Source of the DNA: Chloroflexota bacterium
Lineage (GTDB): Bacteria > Chloroflexota > Anaerolineae > Aggregatilineales > Phototrophicaceae
Direction of reading: 5' to 3'
Assembly (NCBI GenBank): GCA_026706395.1
Contig: JAPOYU010000013.1
Span: 1-63,938 of the forward strand
DNA length: 63,938 nt
The notes under the pieces are model-generated. The model had not been told where the DNA came from. It made no database searches and saw only the letters and a program-made list of their open reading frames with translations. A program made the translations under genes and the position numbers. Each line of letters begins with the position of its first letter. Position 1 is the first letter of the stretch. Positions 26,027 to 36,212 of the stretch are shown here, piece by piece.

Positions 26027-27174
26027 GCGGCATGAAGCGCATTCTCTTCGCCTCTTGGTATAGCGGCCTGGGCGGCGGCGAGACCGACCTGCTGTCGTTG
26101 GCGGGGTCGCTGGACGCGGGCAAGGTCGAGAGCCATCTTCTGCTACCGGCGGACGGCAGGCTGGCGGAAGCTTGGCGCGCCGCCGGCGGACGAATCCATA
26201 TCATCCCATACCGCGGCGCGTCAACAGTCTTCCTGCCAGCGGTCTGGGCGCGATTCCCCGTGGTGCGCAGGTTCGCCGAGCTGCTGAGGCGCGAGCGAAT
26301 TGACCTGGTTCACAGCGATTACCATACATTGCCCTTTATCGCCCCGGCAGCGAAACGCGTCGGCCTTCCCCTGATGTGGACTGTACACGGCTGGTGGTTC
26401 CGGCCCAAGCCCTGGCAGCGGGCGTTTTTTCGCGATCTCTGCGCAGTGGCGCGTTCCAAGGCGATCCGGGACGGTTTCCTGGGTGAGCCGCCATTCATGC
26501 CGGCGGCGGCGCTGCCGGTGGTCTATTCCGGCATTGATACGAAGCGCTTCCATCCGGGGCTGGATGGCATCAGTTTGAGGCGCGAGATCGGGCTGGACGA
26601 CGATGCCAAGGTCGTGGCGATGGCCGGGCGCTTTCAGCGGGTGAAAGGGCACCATGTTTTTCAGGCGATGGCCGAACGTGTTTTGGCGGCTCTGCCCGCG
26701 ACTCAGTTTGTGATTGCGGGCGACGAGGCATTCGGCGCCGCGGCCGATGAGCGCTATCGTGATGAGATTCTGGCCCGCGCGGCGTCAAGTTCATTACTAC
26801 GCGAGCGGCTGCATTACATCGGTTTCCGGGAGGATATCGAGAATGTTTACGCGGCCGCTGACGTCTTCGTCTGTCCATCCGAGTTTGAGAGCTACGGCAA
26901 AGCCAACCTCGAAGCGATGGCCTGCGCTGCCCCGGTTGTCAGCACTCGCCGCGGCGGCCCCAGCGAAACCGTCATTGATGGCGTCACCGGTTTTCTGGTC
27001 GACAACGGCGATGTGGAGGCCATGGCTGACCGGGTCATGCGTTTGCTTGCCGATGCGCTACTGCGCGAGTCGATCGGCGCCGCCGGTCGGCAACGGGTCG
27101 ACACGAGTTTTTCCCTGGAGGCGGCCAGCGCCGCTTATCAGCGGAAATTTGAAGAATTGCTTCAACTCAATTGA
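26023..27174 (+). CDS. family-4 glycosyltransferase
   Basis: A 383-aa GT-B retaining glycosyltransferase. The N-terminal Rossmann half starts with the glycine-rich acceptor loop SGLGGGETD. The C-terminal half (about 190-370) has the GT4 E-x7-E motif in SEFESYGKANLEAM and a GGPSE nucleotide-sugar loop. It would transfer a sugar from an activated donor to a lipid or polysaccharide. The ATG overlaps the stop of the TIR gene (ATGA), so its translation is coupled to it; ATG 26032 is an alternative. No other polysaccharide genes are beside it. Confidence 0.9.
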   Translation: MSGMKRILFASWYSGLGGGETDLLSLAGSLDAGKVESHLLLPADGRLAEAWRAAGGRIHIIPYRGASTVFLPAVWARFPVVRRFAELLRRERIDLVHSDYHTLPFIAPAAKRVGLPLMWTVHGWWFRPKPWQRAFFRDLCAVARSKAIRDGFLGEPPFMPAAALPVVYSGIDTKRFHPGLDGISLRREIGLDDDAKVVAMAGRFQRVKGHHVFQAMAERVLAALPATQFVIAGDEAFGAAADERYRDEILARAASSSLLRERLHYIGFREDIENVYAAADVFVCPSEFESYGKANLEAMACAAPVVSTRRGGPSETVIDGVTGFLVDNGDVEAMADRVMRLLADALLRESIGAAGRQRVDTSFSLEAASAAYQRKFEELLQLN

Positions 27175-28120
27175 CAGTAGCGTTGCCGAAGAACTTCGCC
27201 AGCGTATCGCTCAGGTTATTATCCCGCAAGTAAGCGATATGTTCGCCGGCGAAGGGGATCGGCTCCATACCGAAGCGCTTGACCAGCGCGTTGTCCGGCA
27301 CTGTATTCGGAACGGCCAGCAAATCCAGCAAGCTGGCGCTGACGGGCGAGCCGGGCAGAAGCGCCTCCATCACGCGCACGACCGGGCGCAGCAGCGCGAC
27401 TGGCACGGGCAGCAAGATGCGCCATGTGTCCAGCGCGTCTATGATCCGCCTTTCAATTTCGCCCAAGCTTAGTACTTCCGGCCCGCCGAGCGCCAGTTCG
27501 GCGCCGATCGTGCTATCGTCATCGAGACAGCGGATGACCGCCTCGACCACATCCTGCACCGATACCGGCTGGAATTCCGCCAGCCCGCCGCCGATTAATG
27601 GAAAGACGATGGGCGTCAGCTTCAGCAGGCGGGCGAAGCTGTTGAAGAATTCGTCTTGCGGCCCAAATATGGCGGAGGGGCGCAGCGCTGTCCAATCCAG
27701 TTTTGAAGCGGCGACGGCTTGCTGGGCGCGCCCCTTGCTGGCGAGGAAGCGATAGGGCAGATCCGCGCGAGCGCCATTTTGGCTCATGTTGATAAAGCGC
27801 CTGACGCCGGCTGCCTCGGCCGCGTTCAAGACATTCACCGTCCCTTGATAATTGACCGACTCATAAGTCTGCCCGCCCTTTTCCATCGCGATGGCGACAG
27901 TGTGAATCACGGCCGACGCATCGCGCATGGCAGGAGCGAGAGACGCCCGCTGCGTGACATCGCCTTCGACAATTTCGATGCGGTCGGCAATATCGCCCAA
28001 GCGAATTTTTGCCTTCGCCGGAGTCCGCACCAGCGCCCGAACCGGCTTGCCCATAGCCACAAGTTTCTTAGCGGTCTGGTTGCCAACGTACCCGGCCGCC
28101 CCAGTGATCAAGATCGTCAT
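27167..28120 (-). CDS. NAD(P)-binding NmrA-like/atypical SDR protein
   Basis: A 317-aa atypical SDR. The cofactor loop ITGAAGYVGNQTAKKL opens the protein, and the acidic EGDVTQ follows. There is no YxxxK catalytic pair in its usual place, the segment reading NGARADLPYRFLASKG. The layout resembles complex-I 39-kDa-subunit-like and NmrA-like proteins, which often act as redox sensors or in quinone or lipid metabolism. It converges on the glycosyltransferase gene, and the two coding ends overlap by 8 bp. Substrate unknown. Confidence 0.82.
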   Translation of the reverse strand: MTILITGAAGYVGNQTAKKLVAMGKPVRALVRTPAKAKIRLGDIADRIEIVEGDVTQRASLAPAMRDASAVIHTVAIAMEKGGQTYESVNYQGTVNVLNAAEAAGVRRFINMSQNGARADLPYRFLASKGRAQQAVAASKLDWTALRPSAIFGPQDEFFNSFARLLKLTPIVFPLIGGGLAEFQPVSVQDVVEAVIRCLDDDSTIGAELALGGPEVLSLGEIERRIIDALDTWRILLPVPVALLRPVVRVMEALLPGSPVSASLLDLLAVPNTVPDNALVKRFGMEPIPFAGEHIAYLRDNNLSDTLAKFFGNATVN

Positions 28121-28232
28121 CGTCCCCGCCTCTCAATCATCTTGCCTATCTTCATTATAAGTGTTGAAACTGAATAGCGTCCAAGCATTTGCTAATGCAA
28201 TCATTACCAATAGTCGGCTGCGGCGGGCATGG

Positions 28233-28238
28233 TAGAAT
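28233..28238 (+). promoter_or_regulatory. -10-like element (TAGAAT) before sua5
   Basis: TAGAAT in GGTAGAATAC lies 39 bp upstream of the preferred GTG start at 28278. Confidence 0.35.
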
Positions 28239-28277
28239 ACAAGCGACCTGTTGAGCGCAAGAAGACAAGGCGCCTTC

Positions 28278-29339
28278 GTGACAAATGCCGCCGAGAATCT
28301 GTTGGAAAAATCGCGGCGCATCCGCCTCGACGGGATGCATCCGGCGTCGCCTGACATCGACTTCGCCGCTGAGATCATACGATCAGGCGGCTTGGTCGCT
28401 TTTCCCACGGAAACCGTTTACGGCCTGGGCGCAAACGCCTGGGACGCGTCGGCCGTTGACAAGATCTTCCGCGCCAAAGGCCGGCCCGCCAACGATCCGC
28501 TCATCGTGCACATCGCCGCCATCGACCAACTCTCGGCCGTCGCGCGGGAAATACCTGATTTGGCCCGCGAGCTCGGACGCCATTTCTGGCCCGGTCCCTT
28601 GACCCTAGTGCTGAAGAAGTCGGCGCGAATCCCGCATAATCTCACCGCCGGGCTGGATACCGTCGCGGTTCGCCTGCCGGATCATCCGGTTGCCTCCGCC
28701 TTGCTGATGGCGGCGAAGGTCCCTATTGCCGCGCCGAGCGCAAATCGCTTTTCACGGCCCAGCCCGACCGCCGCACAGCATGTGCTGGATGACCTCGACG
28801 GCGCGGTGGACCTGCTGCTGGACGCGGGACCGACGGCGATTGGCCTGGAATCCACGATCATCAGCCTGATTGATGATCCGCCGCGCTTGCTGCGGCCGGG
28901 CGGACTTTCTCTGGAAGACTTGCGCAGATTCATGCCAGAGCTTGAATTCGCGCCGCAATTCCTGGACGCCGATGGAGCCGCGCCAGCGCCGGGGGGGCTG
29001 CTTAAACACTATTCGCCCCGCGCTCGCTTGATAGTTTTTCAAGGGGGCGATGACGCGGCCTTGCGGGCGGCCATACACGCCGAGATCGCGCGAAATCGGG
29101 GCGTTGGGCTCTTGGCAAGCGATGCTGACGCGGCTGCTTTCGCGCGGTTTAATGTCAAAATTGAGCGCTTGGGGAACGATGACGAGGCTGCGGCAAGGCG
29201 GCTCTTCGCCGCAATGCGCTCCCTGGATGAGCGTGGGGTGGATGTGATCATCGCGCGAGCCCCGGAAAAACGCGGCCTGGGACTGGCGATATGGGATCGC
29301 CTTCTCCGCGCCGCTGAGGGATCGCTGATAGAGCTGTGA
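28278..29339 (+). CDS. sua5: L-threonylcarbamoyladenylate synthase (Sua5 type)
   Basis: A 353-aa Sua5-type enzyme. The YrdC domain covers about 25-215, with LVAFPTETVYGLGANAW, the KxR motif (KIFRAKGRPANDP) and SANRFSRPSPT for ATP and threonine binding. The Sua5 C-terminal domain follows a proline-rich linker (PAPGGLLKHYSPRA). It makes threonylcarbamoyl-AMP for t6A modification of ANN-decoding tRNAs. I choose GTG 28278, with AAGG about 8 nt upstream; TTG 28251 would sit too close to the promoter. No tsaD, tsaB or tsaE is in the window. Confidence 0.93.
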   Translation: MTNAAENLLEKSRRIRLDGMHPASPDIDFAAEIIRSGGLVAFPTETVYGLGANAWDASAVDKIFRAKGRPANDPLIVHIAAIDQLSAVAREIPDLARELGRHFWPGPLTLVLKKSARIPHNLTAGLDTVAVRLPDHPVASALLMAAKVPIAAPSANRFSRPSPTAAQHVLDDLDGAVDLLLDAGPTAIGLESTIISLIDDPPRLLRPGGLSLEDLRRFMPELEFAPQFLDADGAAPAPGGLLKHYSPRARLIVFQGGDDAALRAAIHAEIARNRGVGLLASDADAAAFARFNVKIERLGNDDEAAARRLFAAMRSLDERGVDVIIARAPEKRGLGLAIWDRLLRAAEGSLIEL

Positions 29340-29427
29340 CGCCCGCCAGGCAAGGACTACCCCGCTACGAAGTGTCGAAAAACGTGGATATTGAAACCCC
29401 GCTTAGACTCACAAATACGCGCTAATA

Positions 29428-29481
29428 CTCCCCTCCCTGATGCTTCGGGGAGGGGCCGGGGGAGGGGTTAGAAAAAGCAAC
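29428..29481. repeat. GC-rich palindromic dispersed repeat, copy 2
   Basis: CTCCCCTCCCTGATGCTTCG is followed by the GGGAGGGGCCGGGGGAGGGG arm and a TTAGAAAAAGCAAC tail, between sua5 and asnS. Confidence 0.75.
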
Positions 29482-29545
29482 ATCCATGAAATTAGACACT
29501 CCCCCGGTAGCCCTGAAGCCTCACGCTCAAACAGAAGCTGGGCTA

Positions 29546-29554
29546 TGCTATAAT
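29546..29554 (+). promoter_or_regulatory. extended -10 promoter (TGCTATAAT) of asnS
   Basis: Perfect TATAAT with upstream TGC, 39 bp before the TTG start codon. Confidence 0.6.
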
Positions 29555-29593
29555 TCCGCCGAACGGAGCGCGAACATCAGCAAAGGATAAACC

Positions 29594-30931
<1,338 letters not shown>

Positions 30932-30994
30932 GAAAGTTGATGAGCCACTAAAGCTACATGTGTTAGACATCAATTATAGAATGGGGGATTCAGG

Positions 30995-31690
30995 ATGAAA
31001 TGGTCGCTTCAGTTGATAAGGCGAGCGGCCTTGCTGGCAATTGCAGTCTTGTCGTTTGCTTTACCAACAGTCTCGCCGACAATGGCCCAAGATGAGAGAC
31101 CCGAGGCAGCGGAAATGCCGGAAGCGCTCGTTGCCGGGGTTGATGAACTCAGCCTAGGCTATCCGGAATTGCTCGAAATCGAATGGGCTGAATACAGCGA
31201 TGGGGGGATCGTCGCCTGGCTGCCTGATATATTCTATTTGCAGCCGCTCCAGGAACTACGCGAATCGGCTGATGAAGAGGCCGCTCATGATCCAGAAGAC
31301 TACGCAATGCAGTTTCTCGCCCTCGATACAGTGAACGCAGATGATGATTATACAATGCTCATCTACGTCACAAGATTTCCCTGGTCCTCTCGCTACAATA
31401 GTTCAGCCCTTGAAATGGCTCATTTGACAGCTCTCGTTTCATCCCCTGAATTTGAGAGACAGCTGGAGCCAGTTGAATATAACCTGGAAGGATACGATGC
31501 TGCATACACCGAGGACGTTGTCACAACCGAAGAGGGCAAGACAATCGTTATGGCTTATTTCATCATCGACACGGATTTCTTCTACACCGTGAATTTCGCT
31601 ATGCCTCCTGAGACACAAGAGATCAATCGCGTCGTATTCGAGCTAGCAATCAAAACGATGACTTTCGAACTAGACGATGAAGAGTCCTGA
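30995..31690 (+). CDS. secreted hypothetical protein
   Basis: A 231-aa exported protein. It has a basic N-terminus, a hydrophobic core and a likely cut near PTMAQ. The mature part is acidic (DELSLGYPELLEIEW; ESADEEAAHDPED) and looks alpha/beta, with no cysteines and no membrane segment. I recognise no family; the size and the late YFIIDTDFFYTVNFAMP segment loosely recall PsbP-like or lipoprotein-type folds, which is only an impression. Base composition is less GC-rich than the flanking asnS and radA. It converges on radA. Confidence 0.65.
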   Translation: MKWSLQLIRRAALLAIAVLSFALPTVSPTMAQDERPEAAEMPEALVAGVDELSLGYPELLEIEWAEYSDGGIVAWLPDIFYLQPLQELRESADEEAAHDPEDYAMQFLALDTVNADDDYTMLIYVTRFPWSSRYNSSALEMAHLTALVSSPEFERQLEPVEYNLEGYDAAYTEDVVTTEEGKTIVMAYFIIDTDFFYTVNFAMPPETQEINRVVFELAIKTMTFELDDEES

Positions 31691-31722
31691 CATCGCTGAC
31701 AAAGACAATTGTACTGTCCGAA

Positions 31723-33120
31723 TCAACTTGAGCCGCGTGTAAACGAATCAGTTGGCAGGACAGCCCGCAAAGCCTCAGCCACACTGCGCGCTTCAATGAG
31801 TTGAATCCCGGCGGGCAAGTCGTCGTCGCGGCGCCTGAGTTTGGGCACCAGCGCGCGCTTGAAGCCGATCTTTAGCGCTTCGTTGAGGCGCGCCGCCAAT
31901 TGCCCCGCCCTCCTGACCTCGCCGCTCAAGCCGACTTCCCCGACGATGGCCAGATCGGCCGGCAAGGGGCGATCGCTGTAACTTGACGCTATCGCCATCG
32001 CCATGGCGAGATCGCTGGCCGGCTCGGAAACTCTCATGCCGCCGATGACATTGACAAAGATGTCCTGCTCCCAGAGCTTCAGGCCGATGCGCTTGCTCAA
32101 GACAGCGCTGATCAGAAGCAGTCGATTCAGGTCGACGCCGTTGGCTGTGCGCCGCGGATTGCCGAAAGCAGAGGGGCTCGTCAAGGCTTGCAACTCCAGC
32201 AGCAAGGGGCGCGAGCCTTCCATGGTGATAGCGATGGCGGAGCCGGCGGCGTTTATCAGGCGCTCTTCGAGGAATGCCTCTGATGGATTTTCCACTTGTA
32301 CAAGCCCGCTGCCGCGCATTTCGAAGACGCCGACTTCGCTGGTCGCGCCGAAGCGGTTCTTGACGCTGCGCAGAAGGCGATAATACTGAAATGGATCGCC
32401 TTCGAGGGTGAGCACGGCATCGACAATATGCTCCAGGACGCGGGGACCGGCGATATTGCCGTCTTTGGTGACATGGCCGATCATCAAGATGCTGATGCCG
32501 CTCGACTTCGCCAACTCCTGCAGTTTAGCCGCGCAGTGGCGCACTTGCGCGATCAGCCCGGGCGCTGCCTCCAAGTCCGCGTCCCTTGTCGTCTGAATGG
32601 AGTCGATCACGACAAGAATTGGATCGAGGGACTTGGCCTGATCAATGATGAAGTCGAGATCAGTTTCCGCCAGCAGATAGAGCTCAGGCGCGCTCAGGCC
32701 GAGGCGGTCGGCACGCAGTTTGATCTGTCTTGCGCTCTCTTCGCCGCTCACGTAGAGGACGCCGCTATTCCCCTGGGCTAGCAGCGCCGATAGCTCGAGG
32801 ACCAGCGTGGACTTGCCGATGCCCGGCTCGCCGCCCAAAAGTATCAAAGAGCCCGGCACCAGGCCGCCGCCAAGTACGCGGTTGAACTCGGCTGCCGGCA
32901 CGGGGATGCGAATGTCATGCCCGGTATCGATTTCGGCCAGGGTCACTGCCGCGCTGCCGCGACTGGCCGCGCTGACTTTGTGGCGGGCGGCCGCCCCCCG
33001 GACTTGTTCTTTATGTTCTTCCATTGTGTCGAATTGGCGACACTGCGGGCACAATTTGAATTGCTGCGGGCTGCGCTTGCCGCAATTGGAGCAGATGTAA
33101 GTGCTTCGTGATTTCGCCAC
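31723..33120 (-). CDS. radA: DNA repair protein RadA/Sms
   Basis: A 465-aa RecA-like helicase/branch-migration protein. It has an N-terminal zinc finger C10-x2-C13 and C24-x2-C27 (YICSNCG; LCPQCRQ), a Walker A motif GGEPGIGKSTL and the RadA-specific KNRFG motif in VKNRFGATSEVG. The C-terminal Lon-like domain (LPADLAIVGEVGLSGEVRR) completes it. It aids recombination by extending D-loops. GTG 33120 is the likely start: it gives the canonical VAKSRSTYICSNCG start and the usual length, and avoids overlap with the gene at 33159. Confidence 0.95.
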   Translation of the reverse strand: MAKSRSTYICSNCGKRSPQQFKLCPQCRQFDTMEEHKEQVRGAAARHKVSAASRGSAAVTLAEIDTGHDIRIPVPAAEFNRVLGGGLVPGSLILLGGEPGIGKSTLVLELSALLAQGNSGVLYVSGEESARQIKLRADRLGLSAPELYLLAETDLDFIIDQAKSLDPILVVIDSIQTTRDADLEAAPGLIAQVRHCAAKLQELAKSSGISILMIGHVTKDGNIAGPRVLEHIVDAVLTLEGDPFQYYRLLRSVKNRFGATSEVGVFEMRGSGLVQVENPSEAFLEERLINAAGSAIAITMEGSRPLLLELQALTSPSAFGNPRRTANGVDLNRLLLISAVLSKRIGLKLWEQDIFVNVIGGMRVSEPASDLAMAMAIASSYSDRPLPADLAIVGEVGLSGEVRRAGQLAARLNEALKIGFKRALVPKLRRRDDDLPAGIQLIEARSVAEALRAVLPTDSFTRGSS

Positions 33121-33158
33121 AGGCTTGGACGTTCCGCGCTGATTCAGAATGCTTCGGT

Positions 33159-34475
33159 TTAGTTTCGCGGCATTGTAACATGAGCGCAATCGGAAATATC
33201 TTCGCCGGCAATTATGACTTTGAGGCAGCCGCCAAGGAGCGCGCCGATCTTCTGATGGCCGGCGTTGCTCCAATGGTCATCGGGGGGAGGCGCATAATCG
33301 GCGGGCAATTTGAGCAGGTCGATCGGATCGATATGAGGGATCGCCAGGTCACTCACAATTTCCCGGGCCAGTTGATAGCGCATGCCTTCACGTTCGATAT
33401 CGGCCGGGCCGGGAACGAGGAGAACCAAGAAACCGGATCCAGCCTGTTCAACCGCCTCGCGAAGCTCCTGCAAGTACTGACGCGTGACTTGCTCTCGGAC
33501 TTCGAATCGCGAGTCCTTGGGTCCTGCAGTTTGCAGCCTGTCGATCAAGCGCAGCAACAAGGTGCCAAGTTGCGTCAGCCCCAGCTGCCTTTGAAACTCG
33601 CTGGCCGGCGGGAATTTCCAGTAAGTGCGGAAATACTCAATGTCGCTCAACGTATGGTGAATGACGTTTTCCCACTCATCTATCGTATTAAGTCTGATGG
33701 CTACGGCGTTGCCATCGGGGTCTATCGCGTTCAACCAGGAATCCACGGGCATCAGGTTGTCGTCGAAATCGTTGACGTAAAAACCCAATATCGTGATCTG
33801 TGGTTGCAGGACGGAAGCATAGACATTGAAAGCCGCCAGCGCCTGATGAGTGCCGCCGCCTGGAATGCCGGTATTCCAAATGACAGCCTGCGGAAAGTCA
33901 GCATCGAGCCTCTCCGCGAAGGACTTGCCGAGGTCTGCGCTCATGCCAAAGGTGAATGAATCTCCCAGCAACAGTACTCGCGCCATGTCTTCAAATTCGT
34001 CGTCCCATAAAAAGTTATCTACGTCGGAATAGCCTTGACGGTTCACCGCGCACACCCGGCCCTCTAGCAGGCCGGACTCGCAGGCGGGGACAACGGCGTC
34101 ATAGACGTAGTGGCAGCCGGCCGCATCGCATGTCGACCAGGGCGCTTTAATTAATTCGTGCTGGACAGGCCCTACCGCGAAATAAGTCGGCGTACCCTGC
34201 AGCCTCAACACCATTTCAAGCGCGAGCAGGGTTATAAAAATAATGACAAGAATCACAGCGGTTCGTTTTACAGTCCTGCCTGCTAACCACATCGGCACTT
34301 TCTCGCGCCGTATTTGCATTGCGGCAAACGCAATAGTCAGCCCGGCGAGGATTGCGACCAACTGCTGAAGATTAATGCCGGGACTGGTATTCGGCAAAAG
34401 ATAGTCTGCCGCGATGCTCATGAGAGCGATCAAAATGCCAATTGCGATTAGGACAGTTGTAGCAAGTTTCATCAT
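33159..34475 (-). CDS. membrane-anchored SGNH hydrolase, paralogue 1
   Basis: A 438-aa protein with three N-terminal membrane helices (about 5-25, 35-55 and 69-89), then an outer SGNH/GDSL esterase-type domain. Block I is LLLGDSFTFG (catalytic Ser), block III is YVNDFDDN and block V is PDDHWSNAGHQKIG with the Asp-His pair. Before block I lies a Cys-rich stretch (TCDAAGCHYVYD; VPACESGLLEGRVCAVN) whose four cysteines are conserved in the paralogues at 34.6 and 38.7 kb. The family esterifies or de-esterifies carbohydrates and lipids. Substrate unknown. Starts at ATG 34475 or 34472. Confidence 0.82.
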   Translation of the reverse strand: MMKLATTVLIAIGILIALMSIAADYLLPNTSPGINLQQLVAILAGLTIAFAAMQIRREKVPMWLAGRTVKRTAVILVIIFITLLALEMVLRLQGTPTYFAVGPVQHELIKAPWSTCDAAGCHYVYDAVVPACESGLLEGRVCAVNRQGYSDVDNFLWDDEFEDMARVLLLGDSFTFGMSADLGKSFAERLDADFPQAVIWNTGIPGGGTHQALAAFNVYASVLQPQITILGFYVNDFDDNLMPVDSWLNAIDPDGNAVAIRLNTIDEWENVIHHTLSDIEYFRTYWKFPPASEFQRQLGLTQLGTLLLRLIDRLQTAGPKDSRFEVREQVTRQYLQELREAVEQAGSGFLVLLVPGPADIEREGMRYQLAREIVSDLAIPHIDPIDLLKLPADYAPPPDDHWSNAGHQKIGALLGGCLKVIIAGEDISDCAHVTMPRN

Positions 34476-34614
34476 CGCGCTGAAAGTCCCGCTCTAGAAC
34501 AGTGATGACCCATTCGAACTTGGCGCAGCGGCGCTTACGTAATCACCTGTGAATCGCCAAGGCCGGTACGATTCACGCGTGCAAACTAGTGCGGAAAGCA
34601 TCGAAACCCTATAG

Positions 34615-35937
34615 CTACTCGCGCAAGGGAATGACAATGTCCTCGCATTCTGTAAGTCCGCCGCCTTCAATGAAGACCGCGACACACTTGCTGAGCAGCG
34701 CGCCGACCTTTTGGTGGCCCGAGTTGCTCCAGTGGTCATCCGGGGGCGTAGCATAGTCAGCCAGATTTTCAAGCCGGTCTATCGGGTCGAGATAAGCGAT
34801 TTCAAGGCTATTCAAGATGTCGCGCGTCAGCTGATAACGCATGCCCGGGTCACCAATATCTTCTAGTCCCGGAATCAAAAGCACCAACAATGCTGACCCT
34901 TGCGCCGCCACCGTATCGCGCAGCTCTCGCAGGTACTGCCGCGTGACCTGTTCTCGGCGGTCAAAGTACTTATCGGCCGGAATTTCAGGCGTCAAGACAT
35001 CAATCAGCCGCAGCAAAAGCGAACTCAGGCGCGTAGACCCGAGCAAGCGCTGCAGCTCATTGTCCGGTGGTAAATGCCAAAATGATCGGAGATACTCGAT
35101 GTCTTCAACATCATATGCGATGACGTTTTCCTGATCGTCAACTCTATGCAGTCGAACGAGTAACCCCTTGCCATCCGGACCAATCGCGCGCACCCAGGAA
35201 TCCATGGGCACCAAATTGTCGTTGAAGTCATTTTTGAAGAAGCCCAGGACGGTTAGTTGTGGCTTTAAGATCTGCCCGTAAACATTGAAGGCCGCGATGG
35301 CCGAGTGGGTGCCGTTGCCTGTAATACCGGTATTCCAGATGACAGCGTCCGGATTTTCCGCGTCAAGAAACTCGGCGAAAGACTTGCCAACGTCCGCGCT
35401 CCTGCCAAAAGTGAAGGAATCGCCGAGAAGCAGTACGCGCGTCCTGTTTTCATAATCGTCGTCCCAAGTGAAGTCATCGGCGTCGGAATAGCCCTGTCGG
35501 TTGATGACCTCGCACACCCGGCCATACAGCACACCCGCTTCGCAGGCCGGCGCTACCTCATCATAAACAAAATGGCAGCCGGCCTCATCGCAGGTGTGCC
35601 ACCCGCCCTCAACGAGGCGGTGGTTGGGCGGCTCCGTCTTGAAATATGGCGTCCAGCCAACTAACCATAACACCAGCTCCAAAATGACGAGGGTGGCAGC
35701 AGTGATTAGCGCGGCGCTGAAGAGCAGCCGGCCCCGCTTGCCGGAGCCCAGCCTCATGGCTTTCGCCCGACGCAACTTCAGAGACAGTATCACCAGCGCC
35801 AGCCCTGCCACAACCACCAGCAGCTGTGGCAGACTCACTCCAGGGCTAGCCCCGGGAAGCACATAGTCGACCGCAATGCCCAAGAGCGCAACGACAAGGC
35901 CAAGGGCAAAAAGTATACGTATCGCAGACTTCTTCAT
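34615..35937 (-). CDS. membrane-anchored SGNH hydrolase, paralogue 2
   Basis: A 440-aa paralogue of the 33.2-kb gene with the same plan: three N-terminal TM helices, the four-Cys stretch (TCDEAGCHFVYDE; APACEAGVLYGRVCEV), LLLGDSFTFGRSADVG, FFKNDFNDN and PDDHWSNSGHQKVG. The start is ATG 35937 (MKKSAIRILF), because upstream residues of the longer frame are basic and low-complexity and the paralogues begin here. It is 139 bp upstream of paralogue 1 on the same strand and divergent from the first DUF3179 gene. Confidence 0.82.
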   Translation of the reverse strand: MKKSAIRILFALGLVVALLGIAVDYVLPGASPGVSLPQLLVVVAGLALVILSLKLRRAKAMRLGSGKRGRLLFSAALITAATLVILELVLWLVGWTPYFKTEPPNHRLVEGGWHTCDEAGCHFVYDEVAPACEAGVLYGRVCEVINRQGYSDADDFTWDDDYENRTRVLLLGDSFTFGRSADVGKSFAEFLDAENPDAVIWNTGITGNGTHSAIAAFNVYGQILKPQLTVLGFFKNDFNDNLVPMDSWVRAIGPDGKGLLVRLHRVDDQENVIAYDVEDIEYLRSFWHLPPDNELQRLLGSTRLSSLLLRLIDVLTPEIPADKYFDRREQVTRQYLRELRDTVAAQGSALLVLLIPGLEDIGDPGMRYQLTRDILNSLEIAYLDPIDRLENLADYATPPDDHWSNSGHQKVGALLSKCVAVFIEGGGLTECEDIVIPLRE

Positions 35938-36212
35938 GGAATCCCTTCTTCTAGCGGGACAGACGATGCTTAAGTCTAGTGCAAACCTCGCTTTGCTGCG
36001 CAGTCGCCATTGTCGTTCTTGCAGCGAGCTTGCCCCAGTCGCTTGTCCGCAAAGGCAAATGCTCTGGATTGCGCCTGCTTCCTCGTCCTGGCCAAACGGA
36101 GTCGCTATTGCGCGGTGGCAGGCGACATCTTTACAAATGCGAAAGCGTAACGATATTGTAATGAGCGGCGCGTAAACTTTGCCATAATGATATACGTTAG
36201 GGGACACATTCT

